Shown: in pieces, positions 49,286-58,292 of the stretch | Numbering within the stretch: the stretch's first letter is position 1 | Layout: every line of letters begins with the position of its first letter | Assembly: GCA_947252755.1 (NCBI GenBank) | Contig: CAMXWV010000002.1 | Coordinates: 62,001 to 126,000, forward strand | Length of the DNA: 64,000 bases | Reading direction: 5' to 3' | Origin: an uncultured Dermabacter sp. | GTDB taxonomy: Bacteria; Actinomycetota; Actinomycetes; Actinomycetales; Dermabacteraceae | Notes under the pieces: model-generated | Database searches by the model: none | What the model saw: only the letters and a program-made list of their open reading frames with translations | Told to the model about the DNA's origin: nothing | Position numbers and translations under genes: made by a program

Positions 49286-49865
49286 GGCCCACCTCGCTTC
49301 CCTGCTCACCGCGGAACTGTTCACTGCGGAACTGCTCACCGCTGTGCTCCTCACGGCTCCAGTCTCCGCTCTTCCCACCGGACTTCGCGAGCACCCGGGT
49401 GTTGGTGATGACGGCGAGGTGGTCTACCGCTTTGATCATGTCGAACAGAGTGAGCGTCGCCACCGATGCCGCGGTCAGAGCCTCCATCTCCACGCCGGTG
49501 CGGCCGGTGGTGCGCACACGCGCCGTAGCCGTGATCTCCGCTTCGCCGGAACGTTCGATATCCACGGTGACCGAGCTGATCGGCAGCGGGTGGCACATCG
49601 GCACCAGGTCGCTGGTGCGCTTGGCGGCCATGATGCCGGCGATGCGGGCCACGCTGATCGCTTCACCCTTCGGCAGGTCACCGGCAAGGATCTTCGCAAT
49701 CACATCGGGACGGGTGCGGAGGGTGGAGGATGCGCTCGCCTCGCGAGCGGTGATGGGCTTCTCGCTCACGTCCACCATGTGGCTGGAGCCGTCAGCGCGA
49801 ACATGGGAGAGTTCGCCGTCCTTCGGCGGCGGGCCGGTCGGCTCCGGGGCTGATGCAGCGGTCAT
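49278..49865 (-). CDS. moaC: Cyclic pyranopterin monophosphate synthase
   Basis: A 195-residue protein making cPMP with MoaA. It has HMVDVSEKPITAREA, LVPMCHPLPISSVTVDI with the catalytic region, and TGVEMEALTAASVATLTLFD. It overlaps moeA by 4 bp (ATGA). The C-terminal 25 residues are unusual, with pentapeptide repeats (SGEQF, RSEQF, RGEQG) encoded by a 15-bp tandem repeat. They lie after the normal family end (GGKSG). Confidence 0.95.
   Translation of the reverse strand: MTAASAPEPTGPPPKDGELSHVRADGSSHMVDVSEKPITAREASASSTLRTRPDVIAKILAGDLPKGEAISVARIAGIMAAKRTSDLVPMCHPLPISSVTVDIERSGEAEITATARVRTTGRTGVEMEALTAASVATLTLFDMIKAVDHLAVITNTRVLAKSGGKSGDWSREEHSGEQFRSEQFRGEQGSEVGHV
49304..49348. repeat. 15-bp tandem repeat in the moaC 3' end
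   Basis: Three copies (49304, 49319, 49334) of a unit like gctcaccgcggaact. It is in frame and encodes a five-residue repeat. Confidence 0.75.
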
Positions 49866-51196
49866 GACAGCAGGATCACCTCGTGGATATCGCGGTCGGC
49901 GATGCTGGTGGCATCGGCAGGAATGAGAACAAGCGCGTCGCTGAGCGCGAGGGCGCCCAGCAGATGGGAGCCGGGCCCGCCCACCAGGCGGACGGTGGAG
50001 TCAGACTGCAGACGACCACGCCTCACCTGCAGCTTCCCCGCCGGGCTGGGCTCAGCATCACCGGTCTGCGTGCGGATCGGCAGCCGCACACGTGGCCGGG
50101 CCGGCATGCCGAGCGCGGGGCGCAGGAACATCTCCACGCTCACCAGCGTGGAAACGGGATTCCCGGGCAGCGCCACCCAGGCGGCTTCGTGACCGGGAGC
50201 CGCATCGGCTGCGCTGGCGGCTGTGTCCGTCCCAGCGCCGCCAAGGCCCCTGACATCGTCAGCTCGCAGCGTGAGCCGGCCCAGCCCCTGAGGGCCGCCG
50301 GGCTGCATGGCCACACGATGGAAGGCGAGGCGCAGACGCGGATCGCCGAGCTCAGCCGCCTGCCGGATCGGTTCGATCGCACCGGCGCTCACTCCGCCGG
50401 TGGAGATGATGAGCTGCGCGCCGGTGGCGGCCACAGCAGAGGTCACAGCGGTGAGCAGCGCGTGCGGATCGTCCTGCACATGCAGGCACGAGGCCACGGT
50501 GATGCCCAGCTCCGTGAGGGCTGCGGTGAGGGCGGGGCCGTTCGCATCCCGCACCTGGTCCGTGCCGGTGCCGAGCTCACTGCCGGTGGAGACCACGATC
50601 GCCACGAGTCGCGGGTGAACCGGGATCCGGTCATGGCCAACGGAGGCGAGATGGCCGATCAGCCGCGGGGTGAGGCGCTGGCCGGCGCGGGCGATCACGT
50701 CCCCCCGGGCCGTGTCGGACCCGGCGGCTCGAATGAACCGGCCGCTCTCACGGTGGTGGGGGGCGAGTGTGAACCGAATGCGGTCCGCTGGCGGTGCCTG
50801 CTGCGTGAACCGCTCCTGTTCGGTCTCCTCCACGGGGATGATCGCGGTGGCGCCGGCAGGCACGGCCGCTCCGGTCATGATCGGGCGTGCTGTGCCCGCC
50901 TGAAGGACCTGCTTGGTCATACCGGCTGCGATCACCGGGCCGAGCGGCAGCTCTGCGCAGGCACCGTCGTCCAGGTCTGCCAGGTCCTGCACGCGGAAGG
51001 CGAACCCGTCCATCTGGGAGTTGTCCGCCGGCGGAACCTGCAGGTCTGAGCGGAGGTCAGCGGCAAGGGTGCGGCCGAGCGCATCGGCTGCAGACACGAT
51101 CTGAGCATCGTCGCTCACCGACTGGCCAGCGGAGAACCGGATCGCGCCCAGCAAGTCCTGGAGCGCCCGCTGGTGCTCCGCCACTGTAGTGGTCAT
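49862..51196 (-). CDS. moeA: Molybdopterin molybdotransferase, first copy
   Basis: A 444-residue MoeA, which inserts molybdate into adenylated molybdopterin. It has PADNSQMDGFAFRVQDL, PIMTGAAVPAGATAIIPVEE, DANGPALTAALTELGI and the MogA-like IISTGGVSAGAIEPI. The last differs from the usual GGVSVGxxD by Glu-Pro in place of the Asp. A linker insertion (AGTDTAASAADAAPGHEA) lies before the C-terminal domain. It is first in the unit moeA-moaC-mog-moaE. The start has aggaaggcggg upstream. A second moeA is at 61.0-62.2 kb. Confidence 0.93.
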   Translation of the reverse strand: MTTTVAEHQRALQDLLGAIRFSAGQSVSDDAQIVSAADALGRTLAADLRSDLQVPPADNSQMDGFAFRVQDLADLDDGACAELPLGPVIAAGMTKQVLQAGTARPIMTGAAVPAGATAIIPVEETEQERFTQQAPPADRIRFTLAPHHRESGRFIRAAGSDTARGDVIARAGQRLTPRLIGHLASVGHDRIPVHPRLVAIVVSTGSELGTGTDQVRDANGPALTAALTELGITVASCLHVQDDPHALLTAVTSAVAATGAQLIISTGGVSAGAIEPIRQAAELGDPRLRLAFHRVAMQPGGPQGLGRLTLRADDVRGLGGAGTDTAASAADAAPGHEAAWVALPGNPVSTLVSVEMFLRPALGMPARPRVRLPIRTQTGDAEPSPAGKLQVRRGRLQSDSTVRLVGGPGSHLLGALALSDALVLIPADATSIADRDIHEVILLS

Positions 51197-51215
51197 GCCC
51201 GCCTTCCTGACTGTT

Positions 51216-51244
51216 CTGATCAGCCGGTATGCCGGTGCGATCAG
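51216..51244. promoter_or_regulatory. Hairpin/operator-like repeat between moeA and moaA
   Basis: ctgatc (51216-51221) pairs with gatcag (51239-51244) around a ccgg-tatg-ccgg inner stem. It lies in the moeA leader, 20 bp upstream of the start. It is too small to be a molybdenum cofactor riboswitch. A TAGCCT -10 candidate for moaA lies at 51290-51295. Confidence 0.4.
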
Positions 51245-51335
51245 TGTTAGCTGCGCTGAACGTCCTTCAGGTTACCGCTCCCCCTCGACTAGCCTGGGGA
51301 CTCTTGGACCTGACGCAGAAAGGCTGGTGTGTTCG

Positions 51336-52424
51336 ATGGCTGTGCCGCTCGGAATGCCGAAGCCGCGCTCCATGGATCCGGTCACCGAACGCCTGGACAC
51401 CGCCGGTCGCCCTGAGACCGACGCGCTCCTGGACCGCTACGACCGCGAAGCTGATGATCTGCGGGTGTCCCTCACTGACTTCTGCAATCTCCGCTGCACC
51501 TATTGCATGCCGGAGATGGGCATGGAGTTCCTCAAGAAGAGCCAGCTCATGAGCGTGGCTGAGATCGTCCGGCTGGTGCGCGTGGCGGTGGAGCGCCTCG
51601 GTGTGCGCCAGGTGCGCTTCACCGGGGGGGAGCCGCTGACCCGCCCGGACCTGGCTGAGATCATCGCCGGGGTGGCGGCGCTGGAGCCGCGGCCCAACAT
51701 CGCGCTCACCACCAACGCGATCGGCCTGGATGTGCGCGCCCAGCCCCTGGTGGATGCGGGCTTAGACCGGATCAACGTATCCCTGGACTCGGTGGTGACC
51801 GAGACGTTCGAACGGATGACCCGCCGCCCCCTGCTGCACCGGGTGCTGGCCGGGCTGGAGGGCGCGAAGGCGGCGGGCCTGGATCCGATCAAGATCAATG
51901 CGGTGCTCCAGCCCGGGGTGAATGACCACGAGGTGGCGGATCTGCTGCAGTGGTGCCTGGACCGCGATTTCCAACTGCGCATCATCGAGTACATGCCGAT
52001 CGACGGCGGCCACGCCTGGGATCGCGGCTCGATGATCACCGCCGCGGATGTGCACCGGCTGCTGTCTGAGCGGTTCGTGCTCTCCCCGGTGGCGGCGCCG
52101 CGCGGCTCAGCTCCGGCGGAGCTGTTCGAGGTGCGTGAGCGCGCCTCCGGTGAGCTGCTCGGCACGGTGGGCATCATCGCCTCCGTCACTCAGCCGTTCT
52201 GCGAGGCGTGCACGCGCACCCGGCTCACCGCGGAGGGACGAGTGCGCACCTGCCTGTTCTCCCATGAGGAGACCGACCTGCTCGGGGTGCTGCGTGCCGG
52301 CGGCAGCGATGAGGACATTGCGCAGCGGTGGCGAGCCGCGCACTGGGGCAAGCAGCAGGGCCACGGCATGAATCGACCTGACTTCGTGCAGCCGGATCGT
52401 CCGATGAGCGCGATCGGCGGCTGA
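51336..52424 (+). CDS. moaA: GTP 3',8-cyclase
   Basis: A 362-residue radical SAM enzyme starting molybdenum cofactor synthesis from GTP. The N-terminal cluster is in DFCNLRCTYCMPEMGMEFL, SAM binding in RFTGGEPLTRPDL, the C-terminal cluster cysteines in FCEACTRTRLTAEGRVRTCL, and the terminal Gly-Gly in MSAIGG. The ATG at 51336 is used; a GTG at 51327 in frame is possible. It is divergent from moeA and followed 23 bp later by moaD. Confidence 0.95.
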   Translation: MAVPLGMPKPRSMDPVTERLDTAGRPETDALLDRYDREADDLRVSLTDFCNLRCTYCMPEMGMEFLKKSQLMSVAEIVRLVRVAVERLGVRQVRFTGGEPLTRPDLAEIIAGVAALEPRPNIALTTNAIGLDVRAQPLVDAGLDRINVSLDSVVTETFERMTRRPLLHRVLAGLEGAKAAGLDPIKINAVLQPGVNDHEVADLLQWCLDRDFQLRIIEYMPIDGGHAWDRGSMITAADVHRLLSERFVLSPVAAPRGSAPAELFEVRERASGELLGTVGIIASVTQPFCEACTRTRLTAEGRVRTCLFSHEETDLLGVLRAGGSDEDIAQRWRAAHWGKQQGHGMNRPDFVQPDRPMSAIGG

Positions 52425-52447
52425 CGCTGACCGGAAAGGGGGCCGTG

Positions 52448-52693
52448 ATGGCCGCTGTTGATGTTCACCTGTTCGCCGGTGCGGCGCACGCATTCGGCAC
52501 GTCCCAGCGTGAGGTTCACGCGGACTCGCTCGGCGGTGTGCTCGAGGCGCTGCGGGAAGACGCATCTGATGAGGCTCGCGTGGTGCTGTCTCGGTGCAGC
52601 TTCCTGGTCAACTCCGTGGCGGCTTCCGACGCGGACGCCCCGCTGACCGAGGGCGACCGGGTGGATGTGCTGCCGCCGTTCGCGGGCGGCTGA
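52448..52693 (+). CDS. moaD: Molybdopterin synthase sulfur carrier subunit
   Basis: An 81-residue ubiquitin-fold protein ending in DVLPPFAGG, the Gly-Gly tail that carries the thiocarboxylate for MoaE. VDVHLFAGAAHAFGTSQREV is the typical first beta hairpin. The ATG at 52448 follows aaaggggg; the adjacent GTG at 52445 is an alternative. It pairs with the adenylyltransferase-sulfurtransferase (moeZ) that ends convergently 12 bp away. Confidence 0.93.
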   Translation: MAAVDVHLFAGAAHAFGTSQREVHADSLGGVLEALREDASDEARVVLSRCSFLVNSVAASDADAPLTEGDRVDVLPPFAGG

Positions 52694-52705
52694 GTCAGCG
52701 ACGCA

Positions 52706-53926
52706 TCAGAGCAGATTCATCGCGGCCGCATAGCCGCCAGCAAGATCGGCCACTCTGATCCCCTGCTGTGCAAGCGCCGCCTGGGCTTGTGCGGAGCGTG
52801 CCCCGCCCTGGCAGTGGATGATCGCGCCTTCCACCCGTGACGGGTCTTCCGGCGCTTCGGCGAGCAGGCGCACCATCGGCCACAGCTCCGCGTTCGGCAG
52901 CATGCCGCTGGCGGCTTCATCAGGTTCGCGGATATCGATCAGCCGGCGCCCCTGCGCCGCCTGGGCGAGTGCTTCCTGCGCGGTGAGGATCTCCGCGTCC
53001 GCAGCGGCGCCTGCACCCGCTGTGTTGTCGGCGCCCGCGCCCTGCGCTCTGCCGGCGTCGGCAGCGAGGGCGTCCGGCACATCAACAGGAGGGAAACCAC
53101 AGGTCAGCACCAGGTCCTCCACCTCGCGCACCGGTGCGCGCGCCGGATTCCGCTTCAGCGGAAAAAAGTCCCATTGGCCGCGGAGCGCGTCGTACACGCC
53201 CACCCGGCCATGCAGCGGCTCCCCCACCCCGGAGAGCACCTTCACCGCTTCCATCGCCATCGTGGAGCCGATCACGCCCACGAGCGTGCCGATCACTCCT
53301 GCCTGTGAGCAGGACGGAACCTCCCCGGGGCGCGGCGGCACCGGATGCATATCCCGATAGGTGGGGCCGCGGCCGGAATCGCCGAAGAACACGCTGACCT
53401 GGCCGTGGAAGGAAAGGATTGAGCCCCACACAAGCGGGATGTTGAGGATTTCGCATGCGTCGGACACCAGATAGCGGGTGGGGAAGTTGTCCGTGCCATC
53501 CAGCACTAGGTCATGGCCTGCAAGCTGGTCGAGCACGGTGTCCGGAGTGAGCGCCTCGGCCACACCGGTGAGGGCGGTGGCGGAGTTCAGCGCGTGCACA
53601 GCGCGAGCAGCGGAAGAGATTTTGAGCTCGCCCACGGCGCCTTCTGTGTGGATCACCTGGCGCTGCAGGTTGGATTCGTCCACCACGTCCGGGTCGAACA
53701 CGGTCAGACTGCCTATACCCGCGGCGGCGAGATACTGCAGGATCGGGGAGCCGAGACCGCCCGCGCCCACCACTGCCACGCGGGCACCGAGCAGGGAGCG
53801 CTGACCTCTATCCCCGAACTCGGGCAGCAGAGTATGGCGGGAGAATCGGCGCACTTCGCGGCCGGTGAGAGGCTGCTCGCGGGGCGGCACCGGCTGCAGC
53901 GGGCTCGACGCATTCCTGGCGTTCAT
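52706..53926 (-). CDS. moeZ: MoeZ-type adenylyltransferase/rhodanese
   Basis: A 406-residue E1-like enzyme with a C-terminal rhodanese domain. It activates the MoaD C-terminus (and perhaps other ThiS-like carriers) as an acyl-adenylate and transfers sulfur. The adenylation part has VAVVGAGGLGSPILQYLAAA, VDESNLQRQVIH, LDGTDNFPTRYLVSD and VPSCSQAGVIGTLVGVIGS. The usual MoeB zinc CxxC is replaced by TYRDMHP, as in the MoeZ group. The rhodanese Cys is in IIHCQGGARSAQ. The ATG at 53926 has gaggatgggg upstream; an upstream in-frame start (54049) lacks support. Confidence 0.92.
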   Translation of the reverse strand: MNARNASSPLQPVPPREQPLTGREVRRFSRHTLLPEFGDRGQRSLLGARVAVVGAGGLGSPILQYLAAAGIGSLTVFDPDVVDESNLQRQVIHTEGAVGELKISSAARAVHALNSATALTGVAEALTPDTVLDQLAGHDLVLDGTDNFPTRYLVSDACEILNIPLVWGSILSFHGQVSVFFGDSGRGPTYRDMHPVPPRPGEVPSCSQAGVIGTLVGVIGSTMAMEAVKVLSGVGEPLHGRVGVYDALRGQWDFFPLKRNPARAPVREVEDLVLTCGFPPVDVPDALAADAGRAQGAGADNTAGAGAAADAEILTAQEALAQAAQGRRLIDIREPDEAASGMLPNAELWPMVRLLAEAPEDPSRVEGAIIHCQGGARSAQAQAALAQQGIRVADLAGGYAAAMNLL

Positions 53927-54210
53927 AGCCCCATCCTCGCAAACACGGCTCAGGTGCTGGCGGACCATCGTCTGCGCGGACCATCGTCTGTTCCGGCGGA
54001 GCCACCGCCCTGCCCAGGTGCCACCCGTCAGGGGCTTGTCCGGCATCACCGCATGGTCTCCGCCAGGTCACAATATGGCCACAAACCGCCACGAACCGCT
54101 GGCATGGGCACTGTTCGGCCTTAGAGTCTCAGAACCAGTCCAGCTGTGACCCTCTGCACATCGGCGGGTCTCAACGGCTGTTTGATGTCCCTCGTCCTCG
54201 GAGCGCGTTC
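53927..54210. promoter_or_regulatory. Divergent intergenic region, moeZ and peptide transporter
   Basis: 284 bp without a gene. It must hold the promoters of moeZ and of the ABC operon. I see no convincing -10 at a leaderless distance from either start, and no clear operator. Confidence 0.35.
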
Positions 54211-55206
54211 GTGATCACATACCTTCTCCGCAGGCTGGTGAACTACCTGATCCTCACGGTGTTGGCCACGCTCTTCGCGTATATCGCCGCCTCCAGCTTC
54301 TTCTTTCCGCGCCGCAAATACCTCGTGAGCTCCACCCCCATCCCCGAGGAAGCGATCGATGCGCGCCTGGACGCGGTCAACATGAATGACAAGGTGCCGG
54401 TGCTCACCAGGACCTGGCGGTGGATGAGCGACATTGCAACCAAGCCATTCATGGAGAAGCTGAACCGTGACCTATCCGGCGACTGGGTGGTGGGGCAGCT
54501 CGGTGAGCGCGCCGCCGTCTCCCTTCAGCTGCTGTTCATCGGCGTATTCATCGGCGCGATCGTGGGCGTAACCCTCGGTGTGTGGGGCGCGGTCCGCCAG
54601 TACAAGGCAAGCGATCAGCTGATCTCCTACGCCTCCTACGTGCTCATCTCCACACCCACCTTCGTAGCGGGCCTGCTGCTCATGGTGCTGGCCACCGGTT
54701 TCAACAACCTGATGGGCCGATCGCTCATCCGGTTCTCCGGCGCGTACACGCCCGCCCTTCAGAACGCTGACCTGTGGACTCAGATCCTGGACCGCGGCGT
54801 GCACCTGCTGCTGCCCACCATCGCGCTCATCCTGTTCAGCGCCGCTGCCTACTCCCGCTACCAGCGCTCGATCATGCTGGACGTGCTGGGCAGTGACTTC
54901 ATCCGCACCGCCCGCGCGAAGGGCGCCACCCGCAGCCGGGCCCTGATCAAACATGGTGTGCGGGTGGCTCTGATCCCGATGTCCACCTACTTCGCGTACG
55001 CGTTCGGCACGCTGGTGGCCGGCTCCGCATTCCTGGAGATCATCTTCTCGTTCAAAGGCATGGGCCAGTACGGCATCGAAGCCGTTCAGCAGTCGGATGT
55101 GAACGCCCTGGCCGGGAACGTCTGCTTCACGGCGGTCATCATCCTGTTCTCTTCGATGATGTCCGAAATCCTCTATGCCGCGCTCGATCCGAGAGTGAGG
55201 GTCTGA
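54211..55206 (+). CDS. Oligopeptide/dipeptide-type ABC transporter permease (DppB-like)
   Basis: A 331-residue inner-membrane permease. It starts YLLRRLVNYLILTVLATLFA, and the periplasmic loop (30-100) is followed by five further helices. The EAA-like coupling motif is DFIRTARAKGATRSRALIKH. It forms a channel with the second permease and the ATPase downstream. The GTG start is preceded by tcggagcg. It is first in a four-gene operon: permease, permease (interrupted), ATPase fusion and binding protein. Confidence 0.9.
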   Translation: MITYLLRRLVNYLILTVLATLFAYIAASSFFFPRRKYLVSSTPIPEEAIDARLDAVNMNDKVPVLTRTWRWMSDIATKPFMEKLNRDLSGDWVVGQLGERAAVSLQLLFIGVFIGAIVGVTLGVWGAVRQYKASDQLISYASYVLISTPTFVAGLLLMVLATGFNNLMGRSLIRFSGAYTPALQNADLWTQILDRGVHLLLPTIALILFSAAAYSRYQRSIMLDVLGSDFIRTARAKGATRSRALIKHGVRVALIPMSTYFAYAFGTLVAGSAFLEIIFSFKGMGQYGIEAVQQSDVNALAGNVCFTAVIILFSSMMSEILYAALDPRVRV

Positions 55207-55207
55207 C

Positions 55208-56179
55208 ATGTCGATGAATCCCGCAGCCCCTGCTGACACCGCTGCTGAGCTCCCCGAGGACATCGGCGCCACCGCGGTGCTCAACGAGGAGAAGGACCCG
55301 AACAAACGCCGCTCACGCCAACGCCCCGTGTCCCGGGCCGGTCTGGTGTGGATGCGGCTGAAGCGCAAACCGAACTTCTGGATCGGCGCCAGTGTGATCG
55401 CTGGGATCGTGCTGTTCGCGATCTTCGGCGCCATGCCGAACATCTACGAGCTCGGCGAACAGGACAAATACAACCTGAACTCCCCGCCGAGCGCCCAGCA
55501 CTGGTTCGGAACCGATTCGATCGGCGTGGACCTGTACGTGTCCCTTGTGCACGCGCTGCGCAAGTCCCTGCTGATCGGCTTTCTGGCCGCGCCGCTGGCC
55601 ACGCTCATCGCCGCCCTGCTCGGCTCGCTGGCCGGCTACCTCGGCGGCTGGGTGGAGACCCTCACCAACTGGCTGGTCAACCTGCTGCTCGTGCTCCCCG
55701 TGTTCTACGTGCTGATGATCGTGTCCCCGCTGCTCGCGTCCATGTCCTGGATGATCCTCATCGTGGCGATCGGCGCCTTCGGCTGGATGGTGATGGCGTA
55801 GATCGTCAAGAACCAGACCAAGTCTCTGAAGGACCGCGAATATGTGAAGGCCGCCCGCTACATGGGCGTGGGCACCTTCACCATTCTGCGCCGCCACATC
55901 GTTCCGAACGTGGCCTCGCTGCTGATCATCGACGCTGCCCTCGGCGTCAGCGGCGCCGTGCTCTCCGAAACCGCCCTGTCCTTCTTCGGGCTCGGCATCC
56001 AGCCGCCGGACATCTCGCTGGGAGTGCTGATCGCCAACGGTCAGAACGCGGTGACCACTCGCCCGTGGCTGTTCATCTTCCCCGCCGCCTTCCTGGTGGC
56101 GCTGCTCACCGCCGTCAACCTTGTGGGCGACGCGCTCCGCGATGCCATCGATCCCACCAGCGAGGTGAACCGTGCCTGA
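55208..56179 (+). pseudogene. DppC-like ABC permease interrupted by an in-frame TAG
   Basis: The frame encodes a normal DppC-type permease of 323 codons, but codon 198 (55799-55801) is TAG. Before it lies GWMVMA; after it IVKNQTKSLKDREYVKAARY continues the family's coupling helix and EAA motif without frameshift. The second part then runs intact (SETALSFFGLGIQPPDISLG) to the normal stop at 56179, overlapping the next gene. In relatives this site holds a sense codon, commonly Arg or Gln as I recall; a CAG-to-TAG change would explain it. It could be a true nonsense mutation, readthrough, or a sequence error. GTG 55844 could restart translation weakly. Confidence 0.85.
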
Positions 56180-58268
56180 ACCCCTGCTCCAGGTCCGCGA
56201 CCTGACCGTGACCTTCCCGAATCCGCGCGGTGATGTGAAAGCCGTGCGGGGCGTGAGCTATGACGTCCACGAAGGGGAGATCCTCGGGATCGTGGGCGAA
56301 TCCGGCTCCGGCAAATCCGTCTCCTCCCTCGCGGTGATGGGGCTGCTGCCCACCAGCGCACGGATCACCGGTGACATCACCTACCGGGACCAGAACCTGC
56401 TGGGGATGAATGACAAGGAGCTGTCACGGCTGCGCGGCCGCGACATCTCGATGATCTTCCAGGATCCGCTGTCCGCGCTCACCCCGGTGTACACCATCGG
56501 CCAGCAGATCGAAGAGGCGCTGACCCTGCACAACACGTCCATGTCTGCCGACGCGCTCAACAAGCGAGCCGTGGAGCTGCTGAAGATCGTGGGCATCCCT
56601 GGCGCGGAGCGCCGTGTCAAAGCGTTTCCGCACGAGTTCTCCGGCGGTATGCGACAGCGCGCGATGATCGCGATCGCCATGGCGAATGATCCACAGCTGA
56701 TCATCGCCGATGAACCCACCACGGCGCTTGATGTGACCATCCAGGCGCAGATCCTGGAAGTGCTGCAGAAGGCGAAGGAGGTCACCGGCGCTGCCGTTGT
56801 GCTCATCACGCATGACCTCGGCGTGGTAGCCGGCAATGTGGACCGGGTGGCGGTCATGTACGCGGGAAAACTGGTGGAGAACGGCCCGGTGGGGGAGGTG
56901 TTCAAGGCGCCGCGCATGCCGTACACGATGGGTCTGCTGCGCTCGGTTCCGAACATGCTCACCGCGGGCAAAGACCGTTTGGTGCCGCTCGAGGGACGCC
57001 CGCCGAGCCTGGCGGATCTGCCTGCGGGCTGCCCGTTCGCGGATCGCTGCCCGGCGGTGATGGACATCTGCCGCCGCGAAGAGCCAGAGCTTGACACAGT
57101 GCTGCCGGACGAATCCCGCACGGTGGCGTGCCACCGCGCAGGAGAGATCGCGACAGGGTCCCTGACCAGCATCGACATCTTCCCGCGCCCGCTGCACATC
57201 GGCCACGAGATCGCGGAGGCGGACGATCAGGACGCGGTGGTGCGGGCGAAGGGGCTGGTGCGGCACTTCCCGCTGATGAAGGGAGCGGTGTTCCGCCGCC
57301 AGGTGGGCGTGGTGAAGGCCGTGGACGGGGTGGACTTCGAGATTCTGCCCGGCCAGACCCTGGGCCTCGTGGGCGAGTCCGGCTCCGGCAAATCCACCAC
57401 CGCGCTGGAGATCATGGAACTGGTGGCGCCGCAGGCCGGAACCCTCGAGGTGAACGGTACGAACGTCTCCTCTTTGACGAAGAAGGAGCGGCTCAGCGCG
57501 CGCCGTGACGTGCAGATCGTGTTTCAGGACCCGATGGCGGCGCTGGATCCGCGCATGCCGGTGGGGGACATCATCGCCGAGCCGCTGACCGTGCACCGAG
57601 TCCCGAAGAGCGAGCGCTACGCAAAGGTGTACGAGCTGCTGGAACTGGTGGGCCTTGATCCGGAGATGGCGGATCGCTACCCGCACGAGTTCTCCGGCGG
57701 TCAGCGCCAACGCATCGGCATCGCCCGCGCTCTCATCACCGAGCCGAAGATGCTCGTGCTCGATGAGCCGGTGTCCGCGCTTGACGTGTCCGTCCAGGCA
57801 GGCGTCATCAACCTGCTGGAGGACCTGCGCGATCAGCTCGGTCTGTCCTACCTGTTCGTGGCGCATGACCTTGCCATCGTCCGTGAGATCGCGGACCAGA
57901 TCGCGGTCATGTATCTGGGCAGGATTGTGGAATACGGCCCGGTGCAGGAGGTCTTCGAGAACCCGCAGCACCCCTACACCCGGGCATTGATGTCAGCCGT
58001 TCCGGTTCCTGACCCGGTGGTGGAGCGGACTCGGCGTCGCATTCTGCTGCAGGGGGATCTGCCCAGCCCCACCGAAGACATCACCGGATGCAGCTTCGCA
58101 TCACGGTGCCCGCTGCGTCCGCTGCTCAGCGAAGAGCAGCAGGCCCGGTGCCGTACTGAGGACCCGCTGGGCACTCAGTACGGAGCGTCCCGAGTGGCCT
58201 GCCACTTCGCGGATCAGGTCCATCTCATCGACAGTCTTGACAACGCACACACTCTGACCGGCCAGTGA
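56172..58268 (+). CDS. Fused double ATP-binding protein of a peptide ABC transporter (DppD-DppF type)
   Basis: A 698-residue protein with two nucleotide-binding domains in tandem. The first has GESGSGKSVS (about 43-52), HEFSGGMRQRAMIAIAMAND and IIADEPTTALDV. The second has GESGSGKSTT (about 400-410), HEFSGGQRQRIGIARALITE and VLDEPVSALDVS. Each is followed by the oligopeptide C-terminal extension with a Cys cluster (CPFADRCPAVMDIC; CSFASRCPLRPL), which often holds an iron-sulfur cluster. It energises the transporter. The GTG start overlaps the end of the permease gene by 8 bp. Confidence 0.94.
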   Translation: MPEPLLQVRDLTVTFPNPRGDVKAVRGVSYDVHEGEILGIVGESGSGKSVSSLAVMGLLPTSARITGDITYRDQNLLGMNDKELSRLRGRDISMIFQDPLSALTPVYTIGQQIEEALTLHNTSMSADALNKRAVELLKIVGIPGAERRVKAFPHEFSGGMRQRAMIAIAMANDPQLIIADEPTTALDVTIQAQILEVLQKAKEVTGAAVVLITHDLGVVAGNVDRVAVMYAGKLVENGPVGEVFKAPRMPYTMGLLRSVPNMLTAGKDRLVPLEGRPPSLADLPAGCPFADRCPAVMDICRREEPELDTVLPDESRTVACHRAGEIATGSLTSIDIFPRPLHIGHEIAEADDQDAVVRAKGLVRHFPLMKGAVFRRQVGVVKAVDGVDFEILPGQTLGLVGESGSGKSTTALEIMELVAPQAGTLEVNGTNVSSLTKKERLSARRDVQIVFQDPMAALDPRMPVGDIIAEPLTVHRVPKSERYAKVYELLELVGLDPEMADRYPHEFSGGQRQRIGIARALITEPKMLVLDEPVSALDVSVQAGVINLLEDLRDQLGLSYLFVAHDLAIVREIADQIAVMYLGRIVEYGPVQEVFENPQHPYTRALMSAVPVPDPVVERTRRRILLQGDLPSPTEDITGCSFASRCPLRPLLSEEQQARCRTEDPLGTQYGASRVACHFADQVHLIDSLDNAHTLTGQ

Positions 58269-58292
58269 ACGGCCGCTGAGAAAGGAATACCC

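Noticed and set aside
51197..51335. Molybdenum cofactor riboswitch between moeA and moaA
   Set aside because: The gap is short and shows only a small hairpin, with no multi-stem structure.
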